A DNA stretch of 64,000 nt from Hippasteria phrygiana (taxonomy: Eukaryota > Echinodermata > Asteroidea > Valvatida > Goniasteridae), in assembly GCA_037893225.1 (NCBI GenBank), contig JAZGUH010000400.1:1-64000 (forward strand). Direction: 5' to 3'. Under the pieces are notes generated by a model. That model was not told the origin of the DNA. It saw only the letters and a program-made list of their open reading frames with translations, and made no database searches. This document shows positions 1 through 11,900 of the stretch, one piece after another (position 1 is the first letter of the stretch; each line of letters starts with the position of its first letter). Both the position numbers and the translations under genes were made by a program.

Positions 1-2264
1 TCAACAAAAATTCATTCAATTTCATTAACACGCTTTCAAATTCACGCGATTTTTCTAGTTCAATCAAACTAGAGTTTCTCTTTCGATATTATTGCATTCA
101 ATTTCGTTTTCGTGCACCCATGATTCCATTACTTTCATTCCATTTCGTTAATAGGCATTCAAGACTACAAGATCGCCATTCTTATGTTGAATATATACCA
201 CCTTTTCGCAATAGGTGCAATCAAATTCAGAGTCATCGAAGCGTTCAGGATTTTGTAGCCGTTGTTTTTTTCTTTTTCATTTATGGGCAACGGACTTCAA
301 CATTCGAGCATTCAACTTCAACACGAGTAGGGCCTATGATACGACTTATTTGAGCTTAAAGTGAAACATGTTTCTTTTACTGGTATTTTTTGTTCCCTGT
401 TAGGCATTTCCATGTTATGCGTTTCATTCAATTATTGTTGTCTTAATTGCAATAATTGTTACTGGTGCCTTTGTTACCCCTTGACTAAACATGAAATATG
501 TGTCTTAAAAAGGCACTAAAATACAGTTTACAAACTTATGGCACTTAAAAATGATTTGGTTTTGCTTTGAGATTGCTTGTATGGGTCGTTATTAGTTTTT
601 GACGTCTCCTTCAACCATGTCAAAATGAAAATCTATAAAGGATTTGTTATATAAACATGAGCTTATATTCACAAGGGGGTCATTGGTACGTTAGAATAAT
701 GATGTTGTTTCCCTGTGGAAATGTTTTTCACAGGTCCCTTTTTTACCCTTTGTACGTTTATCTTAAACTCGTTTCTGTCTCAAACTTGTCTCTTTAACCA
801 TCAATGTTCTGACGTGCTAGGCATCTCGGCATGTACGTTTGGCTGTTGTACCATCTCACGCATTTGTCATGGGTGATTTCTCCCACATTCTGTTGGGCCA
901 CTTCTTGTAGGAGATCACCTCTCCACTGTTGAAGATTGACTCCTGCTTCTTGTGCTGCCTCGCGGTCTCCTACTCGTACCTGCCATTCTGGGAGGGCCAA
1001 ATCTCGTTTGACACCAGCTTTGAATGATGAATGTGCCATTTCAGTCATGTTCAGGAATGGTGAGTAGGGTGGTAGACGCTTCAACTGCTGGTTGATTCCT
1101 GCTGGGAGCTGGGCGCGTACATGGGGCCTCGCGTTGTCGTAAACGAGAAAAACTGGCTCATCTGCAGGGAACAGGTTTTCGCACTCACGAGCTGTGTCGG
1201 CTAGAAAGGCTTCAAATCTTTCTCTCGTAACAGTCTCAAAGGCTATTCGGTGGTGAACAAGACCAATCTCCCCAGAAACAGCAAACGTAACGTTGCAGTT
1301 GCGTCCGCGTTGAGCATGAACCACACGTCTTGCTGGGATACCGCGGGGGGGCTCTTCCAAAGGAGCGTCTCGTCCAAAATGTTGTAGCCCGTTTCGTCGA
1401 TGAACACGCAGTGGCCAACAACTCCGTACTGCAAGAACCACTGCGCGTACTCTGCACGCATATCGAGAACTCTGGGCGAGTTTCGGGCATCGGGCACGCC
1501 CTCTTCTAATTTGAGGGTCATGAGCATGCCGTCCAGGGTTCTTGCGATGGTGCTGGTAGACACGGTCGGTTTATCGGGTAGAGAGTGTTCCAGCTCTTCT
1601 TTCATCTGATTTAGTGTTAGTAGAGGGTTGTTGTCAAGCAATCGCTCCAGCTCATCTCTCATCTCCTGATCAACCTTGTTGTTGTGCGCTCCTCCAGTAG
1701 GAAGCTTCTCGTGGCGACCAGTACGCAAGTAGGTAGCCACGATGGACCTTGCAGTAGACCTCTTGATGCCGAGAGTGTCTGCCAAGACCAGGTAGTCAGC
1801 CTGGTTGTTCTCGAATGCCTCAACAAGCCTCGCCCTATATATCTACATTACTAACTCTTCTGTATTGACCACGGGCTGCCATATTTGATTCAGAAATCGT
1901 CTATTTAGGGCCTACTAGGTGTGTTTAGCTCGGAACTAGTGTAAAAATGAAGTTCTCCTTAGAGTATCCTGCCATTAAATACGAATCAGAAAGCGCATAC
2001 ATCACAAACGAATTTGAATGCAAACATTTGGAAAATGTTTGCTCATTGATGAAATTGAATGGTTGACCAGCCTCGGTGACTGGCTTTGACGAAATTGAAT
2101 GAACTAAATGACCAGTTGAATTTGAATGATCTTATTTGTAGAGTGAATGCTCAAGTGCTGAAAGTGAATGACCCTTTTTAACTCTTGAATGCTGGTGTAG
2201 CTCAGCATTTATTTTCTAACGAAATTGAATGAGCCGGGTATTAACTTGAATGAATTTTTGTTGA
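1..2264. mobile_element. Tc1/IS630-type DNA transposon with long inverted ends
   Basis: The first bases of the window (TCAACAAAAATTCATTCAA) reappear as the reverse complement ending at 2264, so these are terminal inverted repeats. Both ends (about 1-350 and 2000-2264) are filled with degenerate copies of ATTCAATTTCGTT-like motifs, inverted between the two sides. A broken transposase on the minus strand lies between them. The left boundary may continue outside the window, so the total length is a minimum. A shorter relative lies at 27.2-28.34 kb. Identity as a DNA transposon is well supported; the exact end and the target duplication are not visible. Confidence 0.85.
794..1882 (-). pseudogene. 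Tc1/mariner (IS630-type) transposase, frameshifted
   Basis: This is the DDE transposase of the surrounding element. The likely start is the ATG at 1882-1880 (MAARGQYRR), followed by a helix-turn-helix region (LGIKRSTARSIV). The catalytic core shows VFIDETGYN (first Asp), LVYDNARPHV (second Asp) and PPYSPFLNMTEM (Glu). The spacing between the second Asp and the Glu counts to 31 residues, shorter than the 34 usual in Tc1 elements. The frame is broken twice: near 1840, just after the first 15 codons, and at a run of seven G (plus strand, 1345-1351), where the frame with the first Asp gives way to the frame with the second Asp and Glu. The overall length (about 360 codons) fits the family. It is almost certainly inactive as it stands. 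Confidence 0.88.
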
Positions 2265-3011
2265 AATTGGCCGGGAAAACCTATATTAATATAGATTAAG
2301 CAACCCACAACGAACTAAACAAAAGAGGTTTTTGTCGATGTAGGCCTACATATGCAAATTTTGCTGAAATACGGTACGGTACCGTACTCTGTGTGTAATC
2401 TTCTGCAGGCTGATGACTGCAACGCAGGCCTCATATTAGGCCTGGATTTTTTTTAGAACTGTCGAGCAGGGCATAAAACATTCATACCGGCGAGGACCAA
2501 ATATTTGTAATGGCTTTCGCTAATTGGCAGTTATCATAATGTCCATCACACATGGCTGATTTTATTTTGCTCAAGCCTTGCATCATTTGCGGCAATTTCC
2601 CCTGAACCTTTAAAGGCACACACTGTACTGCAAGTCCCCAAATTCTAATGTTTGATTAGTTGCTTAACCTATTTCCACGGAGTTGAGTGTACTGTGTAAT
2701 ATTTCTCTAGCCCATGGCTGTTGTTTGGTGTATTGTATTGTGTTGTATCGTAGGTTTGTATGTTTAAATGCCGAATAAATAATAATAATTTTAATAATAA
2801 TAATAGAAATGAGGAAAAACTGAAGCCTCGACATCCGGACATTCAGACTGGTGCCGCACATAGTCAGCCTGTATACGCAACAAAAATTCTAAATTCCACC
2901 GGTCTGACTTTCCGAACCAAAATCGTCAATGATTTTCAGAAAAAAGGCGCATTTTCAAGAAATTGTCGTGTACATTATTGTACATTGGCCTTTCATCATT
3001 AGTGACCCCTG

Positions 3012-3245
3012 TCCAAACTTTACTCGCCTGCCTGTCTCATGATCCTTGCACTGTGGTTCCAAAGGCTATTATGTGAGATACTAAGTTCGTTTTCCCCTAA
3101 ACTCCTCACTTGTAACCTGCTTCCCTTCCACCCATATAATCTTTCACAATTCAAACAAAACGTGAATAGATACCATCTGTGATTCCTGTCTTGTCTTTGG
3201 CGATACTCATGAAAGGGGCTTGTGAGTTGTGACGGCTTTAATGCC
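3012..3245 (-). repeat. interspersed repeat K, reverse copy
   Basis: In reverse orientation this matches segments at 19703-19890, 23355-23520, 30095-30360 and 40495-40745, which share a core reading ACAAGGCTAAAAGCCACTC, then GAGCTACAA, then a purine-rich body. There are at least five dispersed copies plus a short fragment at 42850-42890. The ends are ragged, so the class is not clear; it may be a SINE or the 3' tail of a LINE. Confidence 0.55.
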
Positions 3246-4500
3246 ACAAAAATACCTGGTTGCTAAGACAACCGTTAACGCTGGAGCTGTGTCTGTGCGC
3301 TGCCGGGCGGCGCGGCTCGCATGCGATGCATGCATGACTCGATCAGTGAATTATTAGTCTGATAATCATGACTATTTCTCTCAGTATATAGGCCTATAGG
3401 TACAGTTTTCTTTGTTTATTAGTGGCAAAACCTTCAAAAATCAACCAAGAATAATATTGTTACTTAAAATATACATTGTATATAGTGTCAAATTTGGGAT
3501 CTATTGAAATTTGTTCAAGTGAACCCCGTGGCCCGTCGTCAATTTCACGAAACTGATCTCATCTTAATTGTTGGCTTGCGTAAGCCTACGCCTAAAGTTG
3601 CAAACCAGAAAAACAGAAACCCTACAGGTCTTATTTTGCCTTTGGGTAAGAACAAAACAAAGAGGTTAAATGGCGCCACAAACGAGGAGAAAATATGTCA
3701 GCCCCCCCCCCCCCACCACCCCACCCCACCCCACGAAACATTTTGGGAGTCACGTTTCTGGGCAAATTTCAGAAACACCGCCTGCAAAAAATCCTGGATC
3801 CGCCCCTGTCTTAGCATTTCGTCAAATCGGACCCCGGTCGGCCAAATTTTGTGCCAAATATCCGGACACCATGCACATTTTGGACTTCTGGACTAATTGA
3901 AATTTCAAGATGCTGGAATTGTGGAAAACCTCTCATGATTCGCAAAGGAAGTTTGATTAAGGTATAGGCCTAATTACGTCAATATTCAACTAAATGAGCT
4001 TGACATTCATCAGCAAAGTCTGCCAAAATTATCCGACGAAAGTCGGGGGGGAAAGTCGGTTATGGTTGAAATGATTATTGTGTGAAAATACTATCATTGA
4101 CGAAGAACGCAAGTGGTTCGGACCGGGACCGTTGGAAACCGGAAAATAGGCTACGCGTACGTAGTTATTCGTTAATGATTTTTAGACAAACGGCGTCGGC
4201 ATTTTTCGGATGGTCGTGTACATTATTACCTTCTACATTTTATTGATCTTTCCAACCAGGCCCGCCTCCGGCCGGCGGCTGAGTTATTAGTATTAATCAT
4301 TATTAATGGTTTATTTTAAAAGAAACCTTTCAGCCAAAGGCTGAATTACATTTCTTTTTACAATAAAAAAAAATGTTAAGATAAAAACAAATAAAACACA
4401 GTACACAACAATAAAAATAATATACATGCATATACACCTCCAATCCGAACGGAAAGGGCGGCGCCGTGCAAAAGAGGAACGTGCGCACCACAACACAACG

Positions 4501-4534
<34 letters not shown>
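4501..4534. repeat. poly(C) tract, 34 nt
   Basis: An uninterrupted run of 34 C on the plus strand. It is one of more than ten long G or C runs in the window (23411-23433, 38305-38333 and 63751-63775 are others). The exact length is likely unreliable in any assembly. Confidence 0.9.
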
Positions 4535-4538
<4 letters not shown>

Positions 4539-4744
4539 CGCGAACTAGAAAAAACCCCATACATATTCGCGAATAGGGCGACCGTTTGTGATTATTTTTC
4601 AGACCTGAACATGAATGCCTAACACTTTGACATAATTAACTTGTTTAAGGATATCATCCCAATATAAAAGTTAGGACACACAAGGTGTAGCCTTTGAAAA
4701 CATGAAACCATAACCTGACATTTTCTAGGATTAAGTTTCATCAG

Positions 4745-5500
4745 GTTTTTGGAGGACCATTCCTGTTAGTGGTCGAGTTCCTGTTGCATAGCAACAGTCT
4801 GTTCCGGAACATCACAAATTTGGCACAAGGTCATATCATCAACATATTTATAATGGATCACATTTGAATTTCCAGAAACAAAATCGTTAATCATGGTTAA
4901 AAAGGCTACTGGGCCAATCTTAGTACCTTGTGGGACCCCTGCATTTATTGATTCCCAGGTAGAGACAGCACCGCTCAAACGAACAGCCTTGTCCTCTGTC
5001 CGATAAAAAACTAGTGATCCAAGGAATAATGGATGGTCTAACACCAAAATCAATAAACTTCCCTATCACAATCTGATGGCTTACCCGATCAAAAGCTTAA
5101 TACTGAAATCTGTAGTGACTAAAACAGAGGATTTTTTCAGTTTGTCTGTTCCCTTATAAATGTTATCAAGTAATCTAACCAAACAATGGGTAGTTGACAA
5201 CCCCTTGCGAGATCCAAACTGGTGAGTATCATTACACATACGAATATCTTCATAAATCCAACCAACAACAAAATCCTCAAATATTTTCGAAAAAATACAG
5301 GTAAGAGAAATTGGGCGCACATTATTCAGACTGGGTGGATGTGACTTAGGAACCGGTACAACATAAGCAGATTTCCAAATATTAGGTATACAACACCCTC
5401 CTGAAGTGAACAATTAAAAATTTCAGTTAACGGGAAACACAGTTCATATGCAAATTCCCTGATAATACGTGGTGGGATAAGGTCTGGCCCACCACACTTA
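4745..5500 (-). pseudogene. non-LTR retrotransposon reverse transcriptase fragment
   Basis: Minus-strand translation in shifting frames gives a decayed RT domain. In order it shows GGPDLIPPRIIREFA, VVPVPKSHPP, RPISLT, HQFGSRKGLSTTH, GVPQGTKIGP and KYVDD. The last is the catalytic box (YVDD), and it is intact. There is one frameshift near 5405 and another between about 5050 and 5080. No endonuclease or ORF1 is attached, so this is a truncated copy of an element family different from those at 57-62 kb, which carry FADD and YADD boxes. Confidence 0.85.
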
Positions 5501-6355
5501 TTAATTAATTTATTAAGTTAGGACGAACGTGCGCCCAAAAGGCAAGGCAATGTTCCTTTGGTAATTGGCAGGACGGATATAAAGGGCGACCTCAGTTGAC
5601 TGACAAAATAAAAGGAAGAGTTGGCTCTGGTAAAGTCTGGACTTGATGTATGTCGTTTGAACAACCAAAGACCGGTACATTACGGAAGCCACTAAATACT
5701 GACCCGGCCGCGTAGCGGTTCGGGCCATTTCGGATATTAAAGACGAAACAAGAAGACGTCACACGTACGACACATGTATAATACGTATGTGCGTACGTAT
5801 AGCGTACGCACCAAACCACAGCCGTGCCGGGCGCGGGGTACGTAGCGGTGGTACGGCGCGGCGCGGCCGGGGTGACCGGCTGGGTGCATGTGCCGGGCCG
5901 GGCCCGGGTGCTTCGCGTGGTGGGCGAGTGGACTGGGTTGGGATCAATCGCGGACGAAAATTACCACTTCTTTCACAACCTGCTGTTCGTTTTTCAAAGG
6001 CATCCTCGACTGTGATATGTAAATTTTTGGCATTACAGGCAGCCTATACAAAAATATGGGATGTTTTTATTGCATTCAAATTGGCCTACTAAAAAAGAGA
6101 AATCCTCTGGAAATGTCTGATTCTTGAAAACTTTTATAAAATTCCCTCCCCAAATCCCCTCCCTAAACCCAAGTTGCCTGAAACCGACCCTCCTATTTAG
6201 ACATATAATTGTAGCCACCAAAAACCAGTGCAAAAGAGAATAAACCAGTCAAGGAGAACAAAAGTGCAATAAAAAAAAAAAAAATAAAAAAAAAAAACAA
6301 AAAAAACATACATAATTATATCACAGCTAATTTATTCTGGCAAGTTTAGGACGAG
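5501..6355. other. no gene seen; short GC-rich patch inside
   Basis: Bases 5819-5945 are strikingly GC- and CpG-rich compared with the AT-rich surroundings. A 63-codon open frame crosses the patch (starting about 5824) but has no recognised domain, and its composition explains its openness. A-rich low-complexity sequence occupies 6269-6310. A CpG-island-like element or a fragment of foreign DNA are both possible; neither is shown. Confidence 0.4.
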
Positions 6356-6359
6356 AAGG

Positions 6360-7160
6360 CTGCAATTACCATTTTAAAAACTCAACATCCATTTTCATCT
6401 CAAGTAACAGGTCTCGCAAGTTATAGAGTCAACTGCCACTGAGACCTGGTTGTGTAAAATTTAAATATTAAAACTTTCAAGAAAAGTTTCAAAATTAAAT
6501 CCATCTTCATCTCAAGTAACAGATCTCACAAGTTAGTAAATGGAGTCAACTCACCACTGAGACATGGTTGTGTACAAATTCAATATTAAAAGCTGCAAGA
6601 AACGTTTCAAAACTAAATCCATCTTCATCTCAAGTAACAGGTCTCACAAGTTAGTACATAGCGTCAACTAACCACTGAGACCTGGTTGTGAACAAATTCC
6701 ATATTAAAAGCTGCAAGAAACGTTTCAAAACTAACAGGTCTCACAAGTTATTACATTGAGTCAACTAACCACTGAGACCTGGTTGTGTACACTGCAAAAA
6801 CTGTGTTGTGAAATTAACACCATGTGGTGTTTATATTAGACCACTCGCTCAATATAAACACCACATGGTGTTAGATTAACACCACAGTGTACAAATTCCA
6901 TATTATACGCGGCAAGGAAAGTTTCAAAACTAAATCCATCTTCATCTCAAGTTATAGGTGAAGATGGATTTTGTTTTGAAACTTTCCTTGCCGCTTTTAA
7001 TATGGAATTTGTTCACAACCAGGTCTCAGTGGTTAGTTGACTCTATATAATAACTTGTGAGACATGTTACTTGAGATGAAGATGGTATTAGTTTTGAAAC
7101 TTTTCTTGCAGCTTTTAATGTGGAATTTGTACACAACCAGGTCTCAGTGGTTATAGTTGA
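6360..7160. repeat. tandem-then-inverted repeat array (about 112-118 bp unit)
   Basis: The unit contains CATCTCAAGTAACAG, then TCTCACAAGTTA, then CCACTGAGACCTGGTTGTG and AAGCTGCAAGAAACGTTTC. Direct copies carry the CAAGTAACAG core at 6401, 6513 and 6631, with a deleted fourth copy near 6731. From about 6958 onward the unit appears in the reverse orientation, so 6893-6955 and 6958-7015 form a nearly perfect hairpin. The structure resembles a fold-back element or an inverted tandem duplication. Confidence 0.8.
6791..6888. mobile_element. 98-bp MITE nested in the tandem array
   Basis: The element interrupts an array unit at GTAC, which is duplicated on both sides (6787-6790 and 6889-6892). Its ends are inverted (ACTGCAAAAACTGTG and its counterpart ending CACCACAGT). 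Its middle is a hairpin of AACACCATGTGGTGTTTA and its reverse complement. Other copies of the array unit show the uninterrupted target TTGTGTACAAATTC, which confirms the insertion. Confidence 0.85.
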
Positions 7161-8400
7161 CTCAATCAGTAGCGTATCCAGCTTTTTTTCCAGGGAGGGC
7201 AAACAACGTCTGAACATGTCTTAAACCGTCACAAAAACACTATTCCATATTGTTTTTTATGACGCCTCAAATGCCGCCGGGGGGGGGAGTTCCCCCCCCC
7301 CCCAACTTTTTTATGCACAGTTAATGTTTGACCAAAACATCCCCTGAATAAAGTATGATATTTTCCCTGTAAAGTTCAAGTTGATTAAAGACGATTAAGC
7401 CTGCAGGATGATTTCTTTAACACCCTGTACCCTGTCCCCCGGCACCTCGAAGGCAACAACATTCACTGAGACAAGTCTACTGATTGACGATTGGGGGCGC
7501 CATTCACTTTACACGGTGCGTCGTTTTATTTTTTTACCGCACTGTCCTTATTTTGATCCCGTAAAAGTTTTTACGATTTCGCGGTGGAAATATCGTCCTT
7601 TGGCGTCATTTTGCGTTTGCAGCTGTAGAATGGGAACCAGACAATGGAACTTTCATGGACAGATCACCATTAAAGATTTATGTTAAAATATAGACGGTAC
7701 TAACACTACTTTTAGCAGACACGGTGAGGCAAAATGTACAAGTTTTGGAAAACGTGAATATTTATTAAAAATCATTATAAAAGTCCCGACACAACATTTT
7801 TATAATCGTCATTTTTATACAACTCAGCAGGAAGTCCTTAATGCCTAATGAACTGGATGAAAAATCGCCACACGAAGGAGTTTTGGCAACGCAAAAAAAA
7901 GGAGAAATTTCCGATGCCGCGATAATAGAGTTGCCGCGATAATACTAGTAATACTAGGGAGTCCGACAATAGTAGAGAGTATAAATACTAGTACTAAACG
8001 TTAAAGTTGTATAGTCAGTAGCAGGCCTCGGCAATAGCCCCACTGGCTGCACTAGCTGGACGTACGGATCGCGGGCTGATTCCTAGCCACACGTCCTGCC
8101 CGGCATAACGTTCATGTTCATTTTGTTTAGGCCCTAGTGAAAATTTAAAAAATTCGTGCGATGGGGTAGCGCTACTTCCAAAAATGTAAGGCTTACATTT
8201 TTCAACTTATTCCAAAAAGGATGCGGCTTTAAAAAAGGATGTGGGGCAGGGAGTACGATGAACTGGGTGTTTTTTGTTGTTTTTACTTGGCACTTACGTT
8301 AGTCATAAAATTAGACTCACGTCATAGGGGCCTACACGTGCATGATGCTTGGGCTTTACCTATGGTTGGATGTTGTGACTGATGGACAGCAATATAAGTA
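7161..8400. other. no gene seen
   Basis: Bases 7165-7310 resemble a repeat family that carries G/C runs; here G9 at 7279-7287 is followed by AGTT and C12 at 7292-7303, which can pair. The rest is AT-rich sequence without recognisable coding or repeat structure. This stretch precedes the proposed receptor start codon, but I cannot point to a promoter. Confidence 0.4.
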
Positions 8401-8599
8401 GGAAAGAGTTCCATAACCGGACATCACTTATACCTCGTGCACAAAGTCTATGGGCCATGACAGAAAAAGTCAAAGTATTCTCAAAGAATAAGTTGAAAAT
8501 TTTTCCCTCCTAAATTCGTGTTTCTTCATCAGAATTTACACTTTTTGGTAGTTTTTATTAATGGAAAATAAGTGATGTCCGGATATGGAACTCTTTCCC
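8401..8599. mobile_element. MITE with about 32-bp inverted ends
   Basis: The left arm at 8401-8432 (GGAAAGAGTTCCATAACCGG onward) is repeated as an inverted copy at 8568-8599 with one or two mismatches. The interior is about 135 bp of AT-rich noncoding sequence. It ends about 230 bp upstream of the proposed receptor start codon and so may sit in or near its promoter. No clear target duplication is visible. Confidence 0.75.
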
Positions 8600-8692
8600 A
8601 TAAGTAACTGAATTTCTACCCGCATTCAGTAGAGCCATATATTTATTAAAATTCTGTCACCTGACGTCCATCGCGACTCTGCCTCAACCCCG

Positions 8693-8710
8693 CCCCCCCC
8701 CCCCCCCCCC
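8693..8710. repeat. poly(C) tract, 18 nt
   Basis: An uninterrupted C run lying between the MITE at 8401-8599 and the proposed receptor exon 1. Confidence 0.9.
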
Positions 8711-8830
8711 TCCCAAAAAGAAAATAAATAATAAAAATCACCAAGAGCCAATGCATTGTCATTGAGAGGATTGTTATAAAGATCTTTGTTACAGGTATGT
8801 AAAACAAAAGGATGTAAAATTCTTCCAATT

Positions 8831-8903
8831 ATGATGTATTTTTGCCCTTTATTTTTTCTACCAAAGGTTGGGCTACTTGGAGCACTCGTTTGGAATATTC
8901 AAG
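8831..8903 (+). CDS. aGPCR exon 1: start codon and signal peptide
   Basis: Starting at ATG 8831 (a second ATG follows directly), 24 codons and one base read MMYFCPLFFLPKVGLLGALV... and end at AAG|GTGAGC. The phase (1) matches exon 2 exactly, joining to give NIQG-KSC. The hydrophobic run fits a signal peptide, although a Lys sits inside it. An alternative is that TTCTACCAAAG at 8866 is an acceptor and the start lies in an upstream exon. Confidence 0.55.
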
Positions 8904-11900
8904 GTGAGCAGTTATTATAATTTTCCTTTTATTGTTTTTATTGTTCCTTTTCTTTTTCCAAATGATTTGTACTCCAAACTTGTCTGTATCAGGGGACACA
9001 AAATACATCAAATCCACCATCGTAACCCCTGCAATGAAATCACTAAGTGAGGCACTAAAACACCCACAAGTATTCATCTTAACCATAACCCCTTTAATGT
9101 TTTTCATATGACCCTGCTAAATCCAACAATTTCCAACAAAACTGAAATGAGAAACCTGATAACTTGACAAAATCCAGCAGCAAATTTTGTTGGATTCTGT
9201 AGTGTACCACCTATACACCATGCAGCCTGGCATTTTGCAGCTACCCTGCTGAATCCAACAAAATACAACAGGTATTTGTTTGTATGAGCCCTGCCAAATC
9301 CAACAAAATCCAACTGAAATTTTACTAGAGGTCTGCTTCCACCCTGCTAAATGTCAAAATCCAACACACCATGTAGTTTTATTGACTGCTAAATCCAACA
9401 AATTACAACAGCTTTTTGTTGGATTTTGCAGGGTTAGGGTTAAAGCTTTGAAGATTAAGAAAAACTTGAAGATGAAGAAAGCCTTGATTTGGGTAGACTT
9501 GAAATCAAGTCGTTAGACACTGTCGTCTTTGTCCGCAGGCGCCACCGAAATGAACCAGCACTGAGCCATTGTTTATGATACCATTATACATAAAAAGGCG
9601 TTCAACGTTCCGCGATCCGACATTAACAGTCGACGCACACGCATCTTGGGACCGAGGTTGCACAGAACGTTCCCACATGTTATTATACCGCTCGCTACAC
9701 GTAACCCCTGGAAAGTGGACTAAAGCCGACCAATTACCGTCTTGATTTCAAGTCTATGATTTGGGCTGATACCCTACCAGGATGATCCTCTGATTATATG
9801 GGCATTTACTGTTAACTTGGGAGGCTAATTTTTGTGTCGCACTTACTAGTCATGAATTCTGTCCATGTGGCCCGTGTGACCGTGTGCCCGTGTGTTAAAG
9901 TTTTAGGTTGTTTTGCTCTCATTTGGTGTCATTTGAAAAGTTGAAGTCCAATTGGAACCAAATGTGGGTTATACATGTAACATGGGAACCTTCATAGGGT
10001 AGTGAGGTCAAAGGTCACATACCAGGTCAAAGGTCATCTGAGGTCAAGTTGTAAAATGGGCTGAACATGTGAAATTGTTCTCATTTGAAAAGTTGCAAAT
10101 GCGATGCAGTGACCAAAAAAAGGCAACACGTGTGATCCACGGATCACCTTGTTTTTCAAATAATCTTGGATTTTAAGGCATTTGAAAAGTAGCAGTGAAT
10201 AAAAATAATGTTTTTTTTTTGGGGGGGGGTAAAACTCGAAACAAAAACATGGGCAGTATGTCTTTAAGTTTAAGTTATACTGCATTACAGCCTACCACAA
10301 TTTAGATTTTTTTGTGAATTTTAAACATGTTTATCTGGTTTATGAAACCTAAAAAATGATTCCCGGGTGTGTTTCGATTTTACCAGCAGGGTTGGTCTTT
10401 CCCGTATATCATCACGTTTTAAATGGAGGATCTGGATAGATCTGACTAGGTCCGGCAGATCCGGAATTTACCCACATCCTTTGTTTTATTCATAGGCAAA
10501 AGCTGCTTGAACAAAGCTGAATGCCAACCTAACATAACGTGCCACATCGTACCCTGGTCCTGCAATGGGAGCGACTATACCCCAGGCACCACCCCGGGTC
10601 CCACGGAGACCCCCAGCTATACCAAGTGCTGTGAGCACCTGGGTACTTGCGGCGGTGAAACTGAGGTAGGTCGTAGAATTGGGCATTTTTTTCAGAATGA
10701 CCAAGTATTTACATTTTTTTTCAGTACCCACTAAAACCAATTGGAGACGCTTGTGCCAGCAGACATACCGGTCCTTTTTACTAGTTCTGAGCATGTGTCT
10801 AGATCTGAGCGTGCGCATGTGTGTAGTTCTGAGCATGTGCACGTAGTTCTGAGCATGCGCACGACTGGTAAGAACAATGGAAAGGGACCGGTATGTCTTC
10901 TGTCACCGCCGTCCCATTTACTCTCTTTGAGTACCGTATGACTGGCAAAGTCGGTTTCCCATTTTTATACTGTGGTGTCATTATTGTGTCGAAGGAATTG
11001 TAGAAATTGAACAATTTTATGGTAAATTCAGTAATGTTTAAAACCTTGGCAGCATGTTAATGTCCGCTCACTAATAGACCGATCCTGTGTGCGTCGCCTG
11101 ATGGTATTCTGACTAATTACATTCGTAGTTTATGTCCGACATGCGTGCAGTAAAGTCTGACATGCGTGCGGCTGGAACATGCAGTGTGGCCGCATTGGAA
11201 AGAAACACGTGTTAAGGCCCAAAACAAAAATTGTTTGGTTGTCCTCCACACCCCTCCGCCAGTGGGGGGTGGGCGGGCGGATTTTTATATTTGTTTTTAC
11301 ATTCCCTGGAAGTCCAACTTCAATCCATACACAAAGTAAAACAAACACACAAATGTTGTTAGGCCGATAAACAGTTTAATATACGTAATACGGCTGCCTC
11401 TTCAGCGATGGCCGCCGGGTCCTTCACTTCGTCCGACACATACCGTAGCCCCAAGGCTGCCAGTGCTGACACTGTCTCCTGGGGCTCAATAATACTCTAT
11501 GGGCCACTTTTTGGTGGACGCGACCTTTGTGTGTTTCAGCTGTATTTAAGCTGGCTCAACATTCGACCCAAAAACCTCTTGAAGTTTAGATGTGGTAGCC
11601 ACACTGCACACACGATCAAACAAGACTTTTACACCCAGTTTGCAATGAATGCTAAGCATGTAAGACGCCATCTTGGCTTCCCCTGTCGCTATGCATATAT
11701 ATACACGTTCAGTTGCAACCTCGTTCCCATGGTGTGGAGCAGCACCCTAACCGACACAACAGCTGCTCTAGGTTGAAAATAAAGTAAGCCTTGGGAACGA
11801 GGTTTGAAACGAGGTTGAAAATAAAGTAAGCCTTGGAAACGATGTTAGTTTAGTTGATGCATTTCTTTTTTTTGAATATTTATTATTTAATCGTTTGTGT

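Larger units (their letters stand above)
2265..4744. other. intergenic stretch with repeat fragments, no gene seen
   Basis: Visible content: an AAT-rich microsatellite at about 2775-2812; fragments of interspersed families at 2895-3000 and 4150-4262 (shared with 48.08-48.2 kb) and 3012-3245 (shared with 19.7, 23.4, 30.1 and 40.5 kb); a repeat at 3580-3790 related to 56.04-56.16 kb; and a 34-nt poly(C) tract at 4501-4534. No reading frame has recognisable protein motifs. Short frames across the C tract are poly-Gly or poly-Pro artefacts. Confidence 0.6.

Noticed and set aside
4330..4564. Open frames rich in Gly on the minus strand
   Set aside because: They arise from the C34 tract and have no other coding signal.
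5787..6092. Open frames of 60-100 codons across the GC-rich patch
   Set aside because: High GC lowers stop frequency; no domain, splice or start context supports them.
11408..11776. 122-codon plus-strand frame
   Set aside because: It lies inside a non-autonomous inverted-end element and shows no recognisable motif; it could be an old fragment but I cannot support a gene.
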